This document shows, in pieces, positions 8,203-16,830 of a stretch of DNA of 51,687 nt. A program made the translations under genes and the position numbers. The notes beneath the pieces are model-generated. The model did not search any database and was not told the DNA's origin. It was given only the letters and a program-made list of their open reading frames with translations. Source of the stretch: Hyphomicrobium sp. (GTDB taxonomy: Bacteria; Pseudomonadota; Alphaproteobacteria; Rhizobiales; Hyphomicrobiaceae). The DNA lies in contig NZ_JADZBI010000011.1 in assembly GCF_020852195.1 (NCBI RefSeq), positions 1-51,687 of the forward strand, given 5' to 3'. Within the stretch, counting starts at the first letter, position 1. Each line of letters starts with the position of its first letter.

Positions 8203-9114
8203 ATGAGCGCACGCCCTGTCCTGCGTTTCGCGCCGAGCCCGAACGGCGAGCTCCACCTCGGCCATGCGCTCTCCGCGCTCGTGGGCTTTGACATGGCCAA
8301 GCGCCTCGGCGGACGCTTCCTCCTGCGCATCGAGGACATCGACACCACGCGCTGCCGCGAGGAGTACGTCACGCAGATCTTCGAGGACCTCGCCTGGCTA
8401 GGGATCACGTGGGAGGAGCCGGTTCTGCGCCAGAGCCTGCATTTCACGACCTACAGCGCCGCCTCCGACTGGCTGCTGAAGCTCGGCCTACTCTATCCGT
8501 GCTTCGCGACGCGCTCCGAGATCGGCGAGGCGACGGAGACGCGCCCGACCGCGCTCGATCCGGACGGCACCCCCCTCTATCCCGGCCTGCACAAGAACCT
8601 GCCGAAGGAGGAGGTGGCCCTGCGCCTCGGCCGCAACGAGCCGTTCGCCCTGCGCCTCGACATGGACCGCGCGCTCGACGCGCTCGAAGGCATCACCGGC
8701 GCGCGCCGCGTCACGTTCATCGAGCTCGACGATGAGGACAACCCGCAGCGCATCGAGATGGACCCGGCCGACTGGGGCGACGCCGTCATCGTGCGCAAGG
8801 ACGTGCCCACGAGCTACCACCTCGCCGTCACTGTCGACGACGCCCGCCAGGGCGTGACGCACGTCACCCGCGGCCGCGATCTCTACGCCGCGACCAGCCT
8901 GCATCGCCTGCTGCAGGTTGTGCTCGGCCTGCCCGAGCCGGTCTATCATCACCACCGCCTGCTGCACGGCCCCGACGGACACAAGCTGTCCAAGAGCGCG
9001 GGCGACACCGGCCTGCGCGCGCTTCGCGGGCAGGGGGTCACCCCTTTTGAGATCCGGCAGCGCGTGGGGCTTGCGGGCAACGCGCCGGAAGGATCGGCTA
9101 GGAATCTTTCGTAA
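8203..9114 (+). CDS. gluQ: Glutamyl-Q tRNA(Asp) synthetase
   Basis: A 303-residue truncated glutamyl-tRNA synthetase paralogue (YadB/GluQ-RS) that attaches glutamate to queuosine in tRNA-Asp. The class I catalytic core is complete: RFAPSPNGELHLGHAL with the HLGH form of HIGH (residues 18-21) and KLSKS (residues 261-265) as the KMSKS loop, with no anticodon-binding domain. The zinc site of E. coli GluQ-RS seems reduced: YPCFATRSEI has one Cys where two are usual. Translation probably begins at the ATG just after the G-rich hairpin. Confidence 0.93.
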   Translation: MSARPVLRFAPSPNGELHLGHALSALVGFDMAKRLGGRFLLRIEDIDTTRCREEYVTQIFEDLAWLGITWEEPVLRQSLHFTTYSAASDWLLKLGLLYPCFATRSEIGEATETRPTALDPDGTPLYPGLHKNLPKEEVALRLGRNEPFALRLDMDRALDALEGITGARRVTFIELDDEDNPQRIEMDPADWGDAVIVRKDVPTSYHLAVTVDDARQGVTHVTRGRDLYAATSLHRLLQVVLGLPEPVYHHHRLLHGPDGHKLSKSAGDTGLRALRGQGVTPFEIRQRVGLAGNAPEGSARNLS

Positions 9115-9192
9115 ACCATTTTTTCAGATGGTGGACCATCGGGTTGTCACCTAGACTTCACCCTCGGATTCACGCCGTTTCAGGCCCCCAAC

Positions 9193-10623
9193 GTGAAGAA
9201 GCCGCGCAAGTCACGGCCGAAAACGAAGCCGCACCGCGCCCCGAAGCCTGGGCCCGCCCCGCGGCGCGTGTACGCGCCGGCCCCGAAGCCGCTTCACCTC
9301 AAGGACCTCCGCCGCGCCGCCGGCCGTCGCTTCGCGTCCGCCGTGGCGTCGGGCAGGGAGCACACCGCGCACGCGCTTGCGGAGCTTACACGCCTCGCCC
9401 GGTCGGTGACCTCAGTCGAGCTGCGCCCGAGCCTTCGCCGCCTGCGCGCCGAGGCACGCGCCCTCGCACTGCCCTATTCCAACGATGAGCGCGAAGCTCT
9501 CGCGCTCCTCTTTCTGCCGTTCCTGCTCGTTGCATCTGCGATCGTCACACACCAGTCCGTGCGCGTGTTGCAGAGCTACCTCACCGCCATTGCCATGCCC
9601 GAGCAGGAGATCGTCCCGATCCGGCGCATGACAGGCGACATACCGCCCGCCGCGATCCTTGGTCCAGCCCTCCGCGAGGCGACGTCGACCAGCGCGACAC
9701 TTGCCGCCGTACACGCCGCACCGAAGGCCCGCGACGTCTCCGGCCCGGGGGCAGCACTTGCCACCGCGCCCGTCGGCCCTGGCGTTGCAGCCGTCGCAAC
9801 TCCCGGTTTCCGGCTGCCCGAGCCCGAGCCCCACGCCTTGGCCGAAGTCCCGTACGACGCTGCAACCGAGGCACGTGGCGAAACGCAGATCGCGCTCCTC
9901 GCACCGGCCGACGGTATCCTCGCCGGCATCCCATCAGCGGCCTCGACCGGTGCGATCGAAACCTTCGATGCCGACGAGAGGGGAAAGCCCATTCGTCCGG
10001 GGATCTGCGCGATCGACCAGACGCCGCGCACCCCCGTTCCGTCGACGGTCGCCAGCGATACGGGCACCCTGGGCGGCGACGCCTTCGGCCTGCGCCTGGC
10101 CGAGGCCGCCGAAGCCCAGGTCGGCGCCTTCGTCATCTACAACGATGCCTACCGCAGCATCTCCTACCCCATGGGCGACGTGCATCGTCTGTACGGCGTC
10201 TGCACCGACGTCGTGGTCCGCGCCTACCGGGCCCTGGGCCTCGACCTGCAGGCCCTCGTGCATGAGGCGCGTGCCGGCACCGGCGACACCAACATCGACC
10301 AGCGCCGCACCGAGGTCCTGCGCCGCTTCTTCGCCCGGGAAGGCGAGAGCCTGCCCATCACGACCTTCCCCGAGGACTACCGGCCCGGCGACATCGTCAC
10401 CTACCACCGGCCGCAGAACACGCGTTCGCGCGCGCACATCGCCATCGTCTCGTCGGTCATTGCGCCGTCTGGCCGGCCGATGATCGTGCACAACCGCGGC
10501 TGGGGCCCGCAGCTCGAGGACGCGCTTTTCGTCGACGAGATCACCGGCCATTATCGCTACCTGGGCCCGGCGCCGGACAGATCGAAAAGCGCGGGTTTGG
10601 AAATCCATCGCGTTTCCCGTTAA
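9193..10623 (+). CDS. Membrane-anchored DUF1287 protein with long linker
   Basis: A 476-residue protein with three parts. Residues 1-60 are very basic and proline-rich (probably cytoplasmic). One hydrophobic segment (about 98-115, ALLFLPFLLVASAIVTHQSV) anchors it. A long Ala/Pro/Thr linker then leads to a C-terminal DUF1287 domain (about 310-465). That domain shows YPMGDVHRLYGVCTDVVVRA, NIDQRRTEVLRRFF, YRPGDIVTYH, AHIAIVS and HNRGWGPQLED. DUF1287 is an NlpC/P60-like fold, with Cys in GVCTD and His in AHIAI as likely catalytic residues. A cell-wall role is plausible but unproven. It starts at GTG 9193. Confidence 0.85.
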   Translation: MKKPRKSRPKTKPHRAPKPGPAPRRVYAPAPKPLHLKDLRRAAGRRFASAVASGREHTAHALAELTRLARSVTSVELRPSLRRLRAEARALALPYSNDEREALALLFLPFLLVASAIVTHQSVRVLQSYLTAIAMPEQEIVPIRRMTGDIPPAAILGPALREATSTSATLAAVHAAPKARDVSGPGAALATAPVGPGVAAVATPGFRLPEPEPHALAEVPYDAATEARGETQIALLAPADGILAGIPSAASTGAIETFDADERGKPIRPGICAIDQTPRTPVPSTVASDTGTLGGDAFGLRLAEAAEAQVGAFVIYNDAYRSISYPMGDVHRLYGVCTDVVVRAYRALGLDLQALVHEARAGTGDTNIDQRRTEVLRRFFAREGESLPITTFPEDYRPGDIVTYHRPQNTRSRAHIAIVSSVIAPSGRPMIVHNRGWGPQLEDALFVDEITGHYRYLGPAPDRSKSAGLEIHRVSR

Positions 10624-10821
10624 CGCGACGTTAGCCATACAATTTCAGAATGAGTTTCATCGTCGTGCGGGATCTAGGACCAACACGAAATAAATGCGCT
10701 TGCCTAAAGGTGCGAATAAGCAGAGCTTTTGGAGGCCCACCGAAATGCTGCGAAACCGCCCCGCGCCGCAAATGCGCGGCCACGACTTTCGCGTTGATCC
10801 TACAGCGCAACGGAATTGCGA

Positions 10822-11358
10822 ATGCTCGGCTTCCGCCTTAATCCGCCCGGTCCCTTCTGGTTCGAGGACCTGATGTTCTTCGTCATCGACGAGGGCCGCC
10901 GCCTGCCGAAGCGCGCCGCGGTCGCCCTGTCCCGGATACGGCGCCTGGCCGACACGGCCGCCCGCAAGGCTGCGGACTTCGATCCGAAGGCGCTGCTCCG
11001 CGTGACCCCGACAGCGGCACCCGCGACGGCCATCCAGCGGCACCGCGAGGTGGCCCCTTTAGACGAGTCCGAGACCTGGCTTCTCGCCACCGAGCCGCTG
11101 GCCGCGGTCGGCACCGCAACACACGCCGCCGTCGCCTTGCACAACGCCGCGAGCGAGCAGCTCGATGCGCTGACCTACGTTCTGGCCCGCATGCGCGACG
11201 ACCTGCGCCCGATAATGACCTGCGTCCCCTTCAAGGACGACAACGTCCTGGCGCTCCATGCTGACGCGGAGCTCGAGACTTCCATCGAGGCGCTGCTCGA
11301 GCTGTCGCGGAGGAACGCCGCGACGCGCCCCAAGGACCGCATGCGCACCGCCGCCTGA
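10822..11358 (+). CDS. Hypothetical protein, possibly TIGR-type short alpha-helical
   Basis: A 178-residue soluble, mostly helical protein starting MLGFRLNPPGPFWFEDLMFF. The middle (RRLPKRAAVALSRIRRLADT) is basic and the C-terminal half (AASEQLDALTYVLARMRDDL...ELETSIEALLELSRRN) could form coiled coil. No signal peptide, membrane span or recognised domain. I use the ATG at 10822 although a TTG two codons upstream is also open. The 198 bases between the DUF1287 gene and this one show no other gene. Function unknown. Confidence 0.65.
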   Translation: MLGFRLNPPGPFWFEDLMFFVIDEGRRLPKRAAVALSRIRRLADTAARKAADFDPKALLRVTPTAAPATAIQRHREVAPLDESETWLLATEPLAAVGTATHAAVALHNAASEQLDALTYVLARMRDDLRPIMTCVPFKDDNVLALHADAELETSIEALLELSRRNAATRPKDRMRTAA

Positions 11359-11410
11359 TCCCGCGATAGTGCGTGTTTGCGGTTGGCCGAATGGAGCGTG
11401 GCCATTTTTC

Positions 11411-11443
11411 ACGTCATGGCCGCCTTAAGGCGGGGCCATGACG
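11411..11443. repeat. GTCATGGCC-type palindromic repeat, copy 2
   Basis: CGTCATGGCC (11412-11421) pairs with GGCCATGACG (11434-11443), and the inner GCCTTAAGGC is itself palindromic. Same class as 6034-6066. It lies between convergent genes ending at 11358 and 11468; an A-run at 11459-11467 on the plus strand gives a U-tract on the minus-strand transcript side. Confidence 0.75.
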
Positions 11444-11467
11444 CAAGAGAGCCGAGCAAAAAAAAAG

Positions 11468-12727
11468 CTAACGCGTCGACACGCGTCCGTCCGGCGGCGC
11501 CACGGGCTGCGCAGGATCGAGCACGTTGCCTCCGAACGTCTGCAGCTCGAGCACGGCAAGCCCGCGCTCTGAGAGACCGTCCGGCCGGAACCGCAGGCTC
11601 CCGTCCACGCCGGTGAAGCCCGTGGGCCGCGTGAGCGCCGCCGCCGTGAACCGCTGGCCGGGCTCCGCGGAGGACAGCGTGATGGCGATGCTGACTGCGT
11701 CGTAGGCAAGGCTCGCGAGCCGCGGCGGCCCCTGCCCGAACGAGCGCGAGAAGCGCTGCGCGAAGTCCGCCCAGCCGTGCGGATCCGGCCCCGGATACCA
11801 CCCGCGCACGAAGGCCGGGCTGCGCCCCGCGCCGGCGAAATCCCAGCCGCCGGTGCCGAGAAGTTGGATGCGGTCGCTGCTGATGCCGGCATAAGTCAGG
11901 ATCGGATCGATCTGCGGTAGCATCTCGGGTCCCGCCGCGATCAGCAGCGCATCGATGGGCGCTGTCGAATCCGCGGTGAGCTTCACCTCGTCCGCCAGCG
12001 CCCGAACCGGCGCCAGCATGGCGTTGGGCTCGAGCGGATACGAGGTGACCGCACCCACGGCACCCCCATGACGCGCAACGGCCTCCCGGAACGCGGGCTC
12101 GACCACCTGGCCGTAGCCGTCCGCCGGAACCAGCGCGGCGAAGCGGCGCTTTCCCTTGCCGGCCGCATACGCGACGATCCGCTCGATCTCCTGCTCGGGC
12201 AGCACGCTCATCAGATAAACGCCGTCGCCGGCCACGCGCCGGTCGTTGGAGAAGGTGAGAACCGGCACGCCCGAGCGGCGCGCGACGGGCGCCACCGCAC
12301 TCGCCGCCGCGCCCGTCATCGGCCCCACGATGATCTCAGCGCCCTCGCCGATCGCCTCCTGCGCGGCTTGCGCCGCGCCCTGCGGGCTGCCCTTGTCGTC
12401 CTTGACGATGAGCTGCACGAGCGGGTTGTCGAGCTCGAACAGCGCCAGCTCGCCGGCCTGCTTCATACCCTTGGCGGTGATGGTTTGCGGGCCATAGCCC
12501 GAGAGCGACAGCAGCATGCCGATGCGCACCGGCTTCTGTGGCTTGCCGTCGGCCAGCGGCGGCGCCTGCTCGCCGAGCGCCGATGTCACCCCGTTGGTCA
12601 TCCCGCCGAAATTGGTGGCGCAGCCCGCAACCAGACCCGCCGCAGCGACGGCCACGCCAAGGCGCCACGCGCCGCGCGCCCATCGACGAGCACATACGAG
12701 GCCCCGCCGAAGACCTGCATCCCTCAT
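11468..12727 (-). CDS. Penicillin-binding protein activator (LpoA-like lipoprotein)
   Basis: A 419-residue lipoprotein with a periplasmic binding-protein type 1 fold, starting MRDAGLRRG. The signal ends in the lipobox LVAGC (Cys near residue 31). The mature part begins after a short linker: KPVRIGMLLSLSGYGP, then IVKDDKGSPQGAAQAAQEAI, EIIVGPMTGAAASAV and GVPVLTFSND. It is related both to amino-acid ABC binding proteins and to LpoA, the outer-membrane activator of PBP1A. The divergent rsmI and yraN next door match the E. coli yraL-lpoA-yraN cluster, which favours the LpoA role. I chose ATG 12727, because the longer frame upstream of the signal is not credible. Confidence 0.88.
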   Translation of the reverse strand: MRDAGLRRGLVCARRWARGAWRLGVAVAAAGLVAGCATNFGGMTNGVTSALGEQAPPLADGKPQKPVRIGMLLSLSGYGPQTITAKGMKQAGELALFELDNPLVQLIVKDDKGSPQGAAQAAQEAIGEGAEIIVGPMTGAAASAVAPVARRSGVPVLTFSNDRRVAGDGVYLMSVLPEQEIERIVAYAAGKGKRRFAALVPADGYGQVVEPAFREAVARHGGAVGAVTSYPLEPNAMLAPVRALADEVKLTADSTAPIDALLIAAGPEMLPQIDPILTYAGISSDRIQLLGTGGWDFAGAGRSPAFVRGWYPGPDPHGWADFAQRFSRSFGQGPPRLASLAYDAVSIAITLSSAEPGQRFTAAALTRPTGFTGVDGSLRFRPDGLSERGLAVLELQTFGGNVLDPAQPVAPPDGRVSTR

Positions 12728-13020
12728 GTCTGCGGCCCCTTGCAGCCGGCACAATTGGGTCGTCACGCGGGAAGCACCATGACCATCTCGGATGCGCAAA
12801 CGTTTCGGTCTTGCGGCGGCCGGTGGCCTCACGCGTTGAACGCCCTGGTTACAGCCTCGGCCCGCGCGGGTGAAGCGAAATGTGTTGCATTCGTTGAAAT
12901 ATGTCCTGGATTTTCCAGCACGAAGGCGGGAAAGAGGAAACCCCACGATCGTTCGCGGTGGGAGCATCACCGCTCTCACCGGGAGCATGAAATTCGGACA
13001 TCCGCCAACGCGAGCCGCCG

Positions 13021-13947
13021 ATGAGCGATGAGCCTCCCGAGAGCTTCAAGGTAAACGCCTCGGCGACCGTGGGTCGGGTGGCCTTCGAGCTCGAGCGCCA
13101 GTTCGGGCTGCCCCTGGCGCCGGGCCTCTACCTCGTCGCCACGCCGATCGGCCACCTGGCCGACATGACGCTGCGCGCCATCGCGATTCTCGCCAACGCC
13201 GACGTCGTCTACTGCGAAGACACACGTCATAGCCGCACGCTGCTGGCCCACTACGCGATCAAGGCGACGCTGCGTCCCTATCACGAGCACAACGCCGAGG
13301 CCGAGCGCCCGCGCGTCCTGAAAGAGCTCGCTGACGGCCGTGCCGTGGCGCTGATCAGCGACGCCGGCACACCGCTCGTCTCCGATCCCGGCTTCAAGCT
13401 CGTGCGCGAGGCGACAGCCCTCGGCCACGCCGTGATCGCCATACCCGGCGCCTCGGCCGTGCTGGCGGCGCTCTCGGTCGCCGGCCTGCCGACGGACGCG
13501 TTCTTCTTCGCAGGCTTTCTGCCTGCCAAGGAAGGCGCCCGTAAATCACGTCTGACCGAGCTCGCGACCGTTCCGGCCACGCTGGTCTTCTTCGAGGCAC
13601 CGACGCGCGCCGCCGCCACGCTTGCCGATCTCGCAGCTGTGCTCGGCAATCGGGAGGCGGCGCTGGCACGCGAGCTGACCAAGCTGCATGAGGACGTGCG
13701 CCGCGCGCCCCTCGAAGATCTTGCCCGCGCCTTTGCGAACGACCCGCCCAAAGGCGAGGTCGTGATCGTGGTCGGCCCGCCGGAGGCGGGCGAGGTGAGC
13801 GACGAAGCGATCGCCGCGCGCCTTGCCCCGGCACTCGAGAGCATGAGCATCCGCGACGCCTCGCGCGTGGTCGCGGACACGCTGAAGGTCCCGAAGGGCC
13901 GGGTCTACGACCTGGCGCTCGGCATGAAGCGCGTCGAACGGAGCTGA
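13021..13947 (+). CDS. rsmI: 16S rRNA (cytidine1402-2'-O)-methyltransferase
   Basis: RsmI of 308 residues, which puts the 2'-O-methyl group on C1402 in the ribosomal decoding centre. It is a SAM-dependent tetrapyrrole-methylase-fold enzyme. Motifs: GLYLVATPIGHLADMTLRAI, ADVVYCEDTRHSRTLL, ALISDAGTPLVSDPGF, IPGASAVLAALSVAGLP, FAGFLPAK and VVGPP. An extra ~35 residues precede the domain. YraN starts 4 bases after the stop, with its ribosome site inside the end of rsmI. It is divergent from the LpoA-like gene, with 293 bases between the two starts. Confidence 0.95.
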   Translation: MSDEPPESFKVNASATVGRVAFELERQFGLPLAPGLYLVATPIGHLADMTLRAIAILANADVVYCEDTRHSRTLLAHYAIKATLRPYHEHNAEAERPRVLKELADGRAVALISDAGTPLVSDPGFKLVREATALGHAVIAIPGASAVLAALSVAGLPTDAFFFAGFLPAKEGARKSRLTELATVPATLVFFEAPTRAAATLADLAAVLGNREAALARELTKLHEDVRRAPLEDLARAFANDPPKGEVVIVVGPPEAGEVSDEAIAARLAPALESMSIRDASRVVADTLKVPKGRVYDLALGMKRVERS

Positions 13948-13951
13948 GCGC

Positions 13952-14353
13952 ATGCGCCGCCGCATCCCGCCAACGCCGGATCATGCGACGGATGACAGAT
14001 GGCGAGACGAGCGCCGCGCCCGCGACCGTGCCGGCCGCCGCGCCGAATGGATCGCCGCCCTGGCGCTTCGGCTGCGTGGCTACCGCATCCTCGGTCGGCG
14101 GGAAAAAACCCCACTCGGCGAGATCGACCTCATCGCCGTCCGCGGTCGGCGTGTCGCCTTCGTCGAGGTCAAGCGGCGCGCCAGCGAGGAAGCAGCCGAG
14201 GCCGCGATTACCGACGCCCAGCGCGCCCGGATTCGCCGCGCCGCACAACTCTGGCTGGCCCGCAACGCCCGCTACCAGACCCATGAGCAGGGCTTCGACG
14301 TCATCTTTCTGATCGGACGCCGCTGGCCACGCCACGTCGAGAACGGCCTCTGA
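13952..14353 (+). CDS. YraN family (UPF0102) endonuclease-like protein
   Basis: A 133-residue UPF0102 protein with a restriction-endonuclease-like core: GRRAEWIAALALRLRGYRIL, then LGEIDLIAVRGRRVAFVEVKRR, which matches the E..(x)n..D...E.K arrangement of the fold. The role is unknown; the family is almost always beside rsmI as here. It has a basic 25-residue N-terminal extension. It is co-transcribed with rsmI (4-base gap). The intergenic sequence after it holds a half copy of the GTCATTGCCGGG-type palindrome near 14380. Confidence 0.92.
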   Translation: MRRRIPPTPDHATDDRWRDERRARDRAGRRAEWIAALALRLRGYRILGRREKTPLGEIDLIAVRGRRVAFVEVKRRASEEAAEAAITDAQRARIRRAAQLWLARNARYQTHEQGFDVIFLIGRRWPRHVENGL

Positions 14354-14488
14354 GCATCACAATCACCCGGAGCACACGAATATGTGTCATTGCCGGGTCT
14401 TCCCGCTCGCATCCGTGATGAATTATACGCTACAGTGTAACATCGTTTTGAAACAAGGCCCGCACGAGGCCGCTCTAGGGAGTACGCC

Positions 14489-15028
14489 ATGAGAACATCG
14501 ATCGCCGCACTGATGCTGGCCACGGGGGCCCTGGTCGTCGGGGGCGGGGCAGCCTCGGCCGCGAGCCTCGTCTCGGCCAAGAAGCTCGAGCTCAACGTCG
14601 ACGAGACCAAGACCGAGGAGGAGCGCCGGGCGCTATGGGAGAAGGTCGGCGGCTGGTGCGCCATCAAGGAATGGCACCCGGCCGTGGCCGCCTGCGAGGA
14701 GAGCAAGGAGGGCGACGACACATTCCGTACGCTAACCCTGCAGGACGGCGGCAAGATCAGGGAGAGGCTCGTCGACACGGGGGCCACGAGCTATCGCTAT
14801 GAGATTCTCGAGAGCCCGTTTCCGGTGAAGAACTACGAGGCGCAGTTCTCGGTCACGCCCGACGACGACGACCTTGACGAGATCAACGTCGTCTGGAGCG
14901 CCACCTACGACCCAGCCGACGGCAAGGACGCCAAGGACGCCCGCTCGACCATTGACGGTGTCTTCACGGCAGGCATCGACTCCATCAAGGCCAAGTACGG
15001 CAAGTCGGACGACGACGACAAGAAATAA
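14489..15028 (+). CDS. Exported SRPBCC (START-like) family protein
   Basis: A 179-residue protein with a signal peptide (LMLATGALVVGGGAASA, cleavage near residue 26) and an SRPBCC ligand-binding fold. The pattern LWEKVGGWCAIKEWHPAVAACE, FRTLTLQDGGKIRERLVD, YRYEILESPFPVKNY and VVWSATYDPA matches the polyketide-cyclase-like subgroup often exported in alphaproteobacteria. The ligand is unknown. The C-terminus is a charged acidic/basic tail. It is convergent with the next gene, with a two-way terminator between them. Confidence 0.82.
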   Translation: MRTSIAALMLATGALVVGGGAASAASLVSAKKLELNVDETKTEEERRALWEKVGGWCAIKEWHPAVAACEESKEGDDTFRTLTLQDGGKIRERLVDTGATSYRYEILESPFPVKNYEAQFSVTPDDDDLDEINVVWSATYDPADGKDAKDARSTIDGVFTAGIDSIKAKYGKSDDDDKK

Positions 15029-15059
15029 GCCGACACCGTAGCGGCAGGCCCGAACAACA

Positions 15060-15089
15060 AGGGCGCGGTCCGTTCTCGGATCGCGCCCT
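15060..15089. terminator. Shared terminator hairpin between convergent genes
   Basis: AGGGCGCGGTCC and GGATCGCGCCCT form a 12-bp stem with one G-U pair and a 6-base loop. Read on the minus strand the stem is followed by TTGTTGTT, so it suits the gene at 15116-15445 best, and may also stop transcripts from the SRPBCC gene. Confidence 0.75.
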
Positions 15090-15115
15090 CTCAACTCGGT
15101 GGCGGAAGCCGGTGC

Positions 15116-15445
15116 TCAGTCGGCTGAAGCCGTCATGGACTTCCCGGCCTTGGCGGCGCGGCGGCGGTCCACCTCTGTTCTGGAGACTTCTCCCGCGGCG
15201 ACCAGGGCGTTGACGCAGCGCTTCGAGAGGTGCTCGCCGTGCGAGCGCATGCACTGGCGGACGCCGGCGCTGCCGACCGGATGATGGCTGCAGTAGGAAT
15301 AGTAATCCGCGGCGCAGGCGAGCTTGACGCCGAGGCCGACGGCACTGGCCTGCGTGGTATGCAGACCCATCAGCGCGATGGCGGCGAAAGCGGCGCGGAC
15401 GGTCGCGGACTTGGCGGCGAGAGTGATCAGGGTCATCGGCGTCAT
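15116..15445 (-). CDS. Small exported Cys-rich (GLG1-like repeat) protein
   Basis: A 109-residue protein with an N-terminal signal (AAFAAIALMGLHTTQASA) and a mature part with a four-cysteine pattern: LACAADYYSYCSHHPVGSAG, then RQCMRSHGEHLSKRCVNAL. This resembles single cysteine-rich GLG1-type repeats found in short exported alphaproteobacterial proteins; two disulfides are likely, matching the presence of dsbB. I use the ATG at 15445, with GGAG 6 bases upstream; further ATGs lie at 15457 and 15475. Function unknown. Confidence 0.75.
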   Translation of the reverse strand: MTPMTLITLAAKSATVRAAFAAIALMGLHTTQASAVGLGVKLACAADYYSYCSHHPVGSAGVRQCMRSHGEHLSKRCVNALVAAGEVSRTEVDRRRAAKAGKSMTASAD

Positions 15446-15580
15446 GGCAATCTCCATTGGCCTTGCATGACGCATAAACTACTGGCCATTGCGCGACTTA
15501 GCTGTCCCGCAGGTGACTGGCCCAAATGAACGACCGTCAGTTAAAAACGCGTTAAGCACTGAAAAGAGGAGGAAGCGCTC

Positions 15581-16240
15581 ATGAGCCGGTTGTATGGACT
15601 TCAGCATCGGGAACTGCAGGATCGCTTCGCGAGCAGGGCGATGGCCGACCGCATCGAGCTGATCGCGGCCAAGACCGAGATCGACGACATCGCGCGGAGC
15701 TTCATCGAAAGCCGCGACATGTTCTTCCTGTCCTCCGTCGACCACCAGGGCCGACCGACCGTCTCCTACAAGGGCGGCGATCCCGGCTTCGTCCGCGTGA
15801 TCGATCCCAAGACCCTCGCCTTCCCGAGCTACGACGGCAACGGCATGTACTTCTCGATGGGGAACATCGCCGCCCATCCCGAGATCGGTTGCCTCTTCAT
15901 CGACTTCGAGAAGCCGTTCCGCCTCAGGCTTCAGGGACGCGCCGAGCTGGCCAAGGACGGCCCGCTTCTGAACCTGTTCCGGGAGGCGGAGCTGGTTGTG
16001 AAGGTCACCGTCTCGGACGTCTGGATGAACTGCCCGCGCTACGTCCACCGCTACCGGAAGGAGGCAGCCTCCCGCTACGTTCCGCGCGCCGAGACCGAGA
16101 CGCCGCTCTGCGAATGGAAGCGCATCAACGGCCTGCAGGACATCCTGCGCCCGCACGAGCTGGCGGCCGTCGAGAAGGCGGGCCAAATCAGCGAGGAGGA
16201 ATGGATGGGGCACGTCTTCGCCGGCAACGACAAGGCGTGA
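15581..16240 (+). CDS. Pyridoxamine 5'-phosphate oxidase family (FMN-binding) protein
   Basis: A 219-residue flavin-binding split-barrel protein of the PNPOx-like superfamily. FIESRDMFFLSSVDHQGRPTVSYKGG is the FMN-phosphate region, followed by FPSYDGNGMYFSMGNIAAHPEIGCLFIDF and the strand RLRLQGRAEL. A C-terminal region with NCPRYVHRY is shared with general-stress flavoproteins. The true substrate is unknown; it is not PdxH (too short, lacking the C-terminal motif). The ribosome site is GAGGAGG before the ATG. Confidence 0.87.
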   Translation: MSRLYGLQHRELQDRFASRAMADRIELIAAKTEIDDIARSFIESRDMFFLSSVDHQGRPTVSYKGGDPGFVRVIDPKTLAFPSYDGNGMYFSMGNIAAHPEIGCLFIDFEKPFRLRLQGRAELAKDGPLLNLFREAELVVKVTVSDVWMNCPRYVHRYRKEAASRYVPRAETETPLCEWKRINGLQDILRPHELAAVEKAGQISEEEWMGHVFAGNDKA

Positions 16241-16361
16241 AGGAGTTGGTGCTCTCTCCAAGACTCGCGTTGGTCATGCACCGTCAAGATTAACGGCAGG
16301 TGGCTCGACCGCCCGGCGTGCCGGACCCCTATGATCCGTTGTCGGGATCATGGAGTTCGCC

Positions 16362-16718
16362 ATGCGGAACATCTCGTGCCTGCCGTTGTATGGTCTACTG
16401 ACGGCCATCGGCCTGTCTTCCTGGACGGGGCCTGTGACTGCCGGCACGCTGCCCGCCGCAGCATTCGCATCGAAGAGCGATACGGCACTGATCGAGGTCG
16501 GCAGGCGCTGGTATCGTGGCTACCGCGACGACTTCTACTATCCGCCGGAGTACTACCTCCCGCCTCCGCCGCCCGTCGTCGTCTACGAGCCGCCGGTCTA
16601 TGGCTGGCTCGCGCTTCCACCGCCGCCGCCGTCGAGCTGCGGCAAGTACCGCTACTGGAACGGCGAGCGCTGCGCGGATGCCCGCTACGATCCCCCCTAC
16701 ATCGGACCGCGTTGGTAA
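16362..16718 (+). CDS. Exported Pro/Tyr-rich hypothetical protein
   Basis: A 118-residue protein with a signal peptide ([23 protein letters not shown]) and a low-complexity mature part: paired tyrosines ([11 protein letters not shown]), runs of proline and a short C-terminal module with two Cys ([19 protein letters not shown]). Such proteins are common and uncharacterised in Hyphomicrobiales. The ATG at 16362 has GGAG 6 bases upstream; an in-frame ATG at 16350 does not. It is upstream of gshB, but the 112-base gap need not mean co-transcription. Confidence 0.7.
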   Translation: MRNISCLPLYGLLTAIGLSSWTGPVTAGTLPAAAFASKSDTALIEVGRRWYRGYRDDFYYPPEYYLPPPPPVVVYEPPVYGWLALPPPPPSSCGKYRYWNGERCADARYDPPYIGPRW

Positions 16719-16830
16719 ACGTCCGCTCGCTCGCAATCGGCCCCCCGCTGCGGATGCGTGCGCTCTTGCCCGAGCGCACCCATCTCGTGCTAAGCCTGCG
16801 CCGATCCTGAACCAGAATTCGTGTGCCCCG

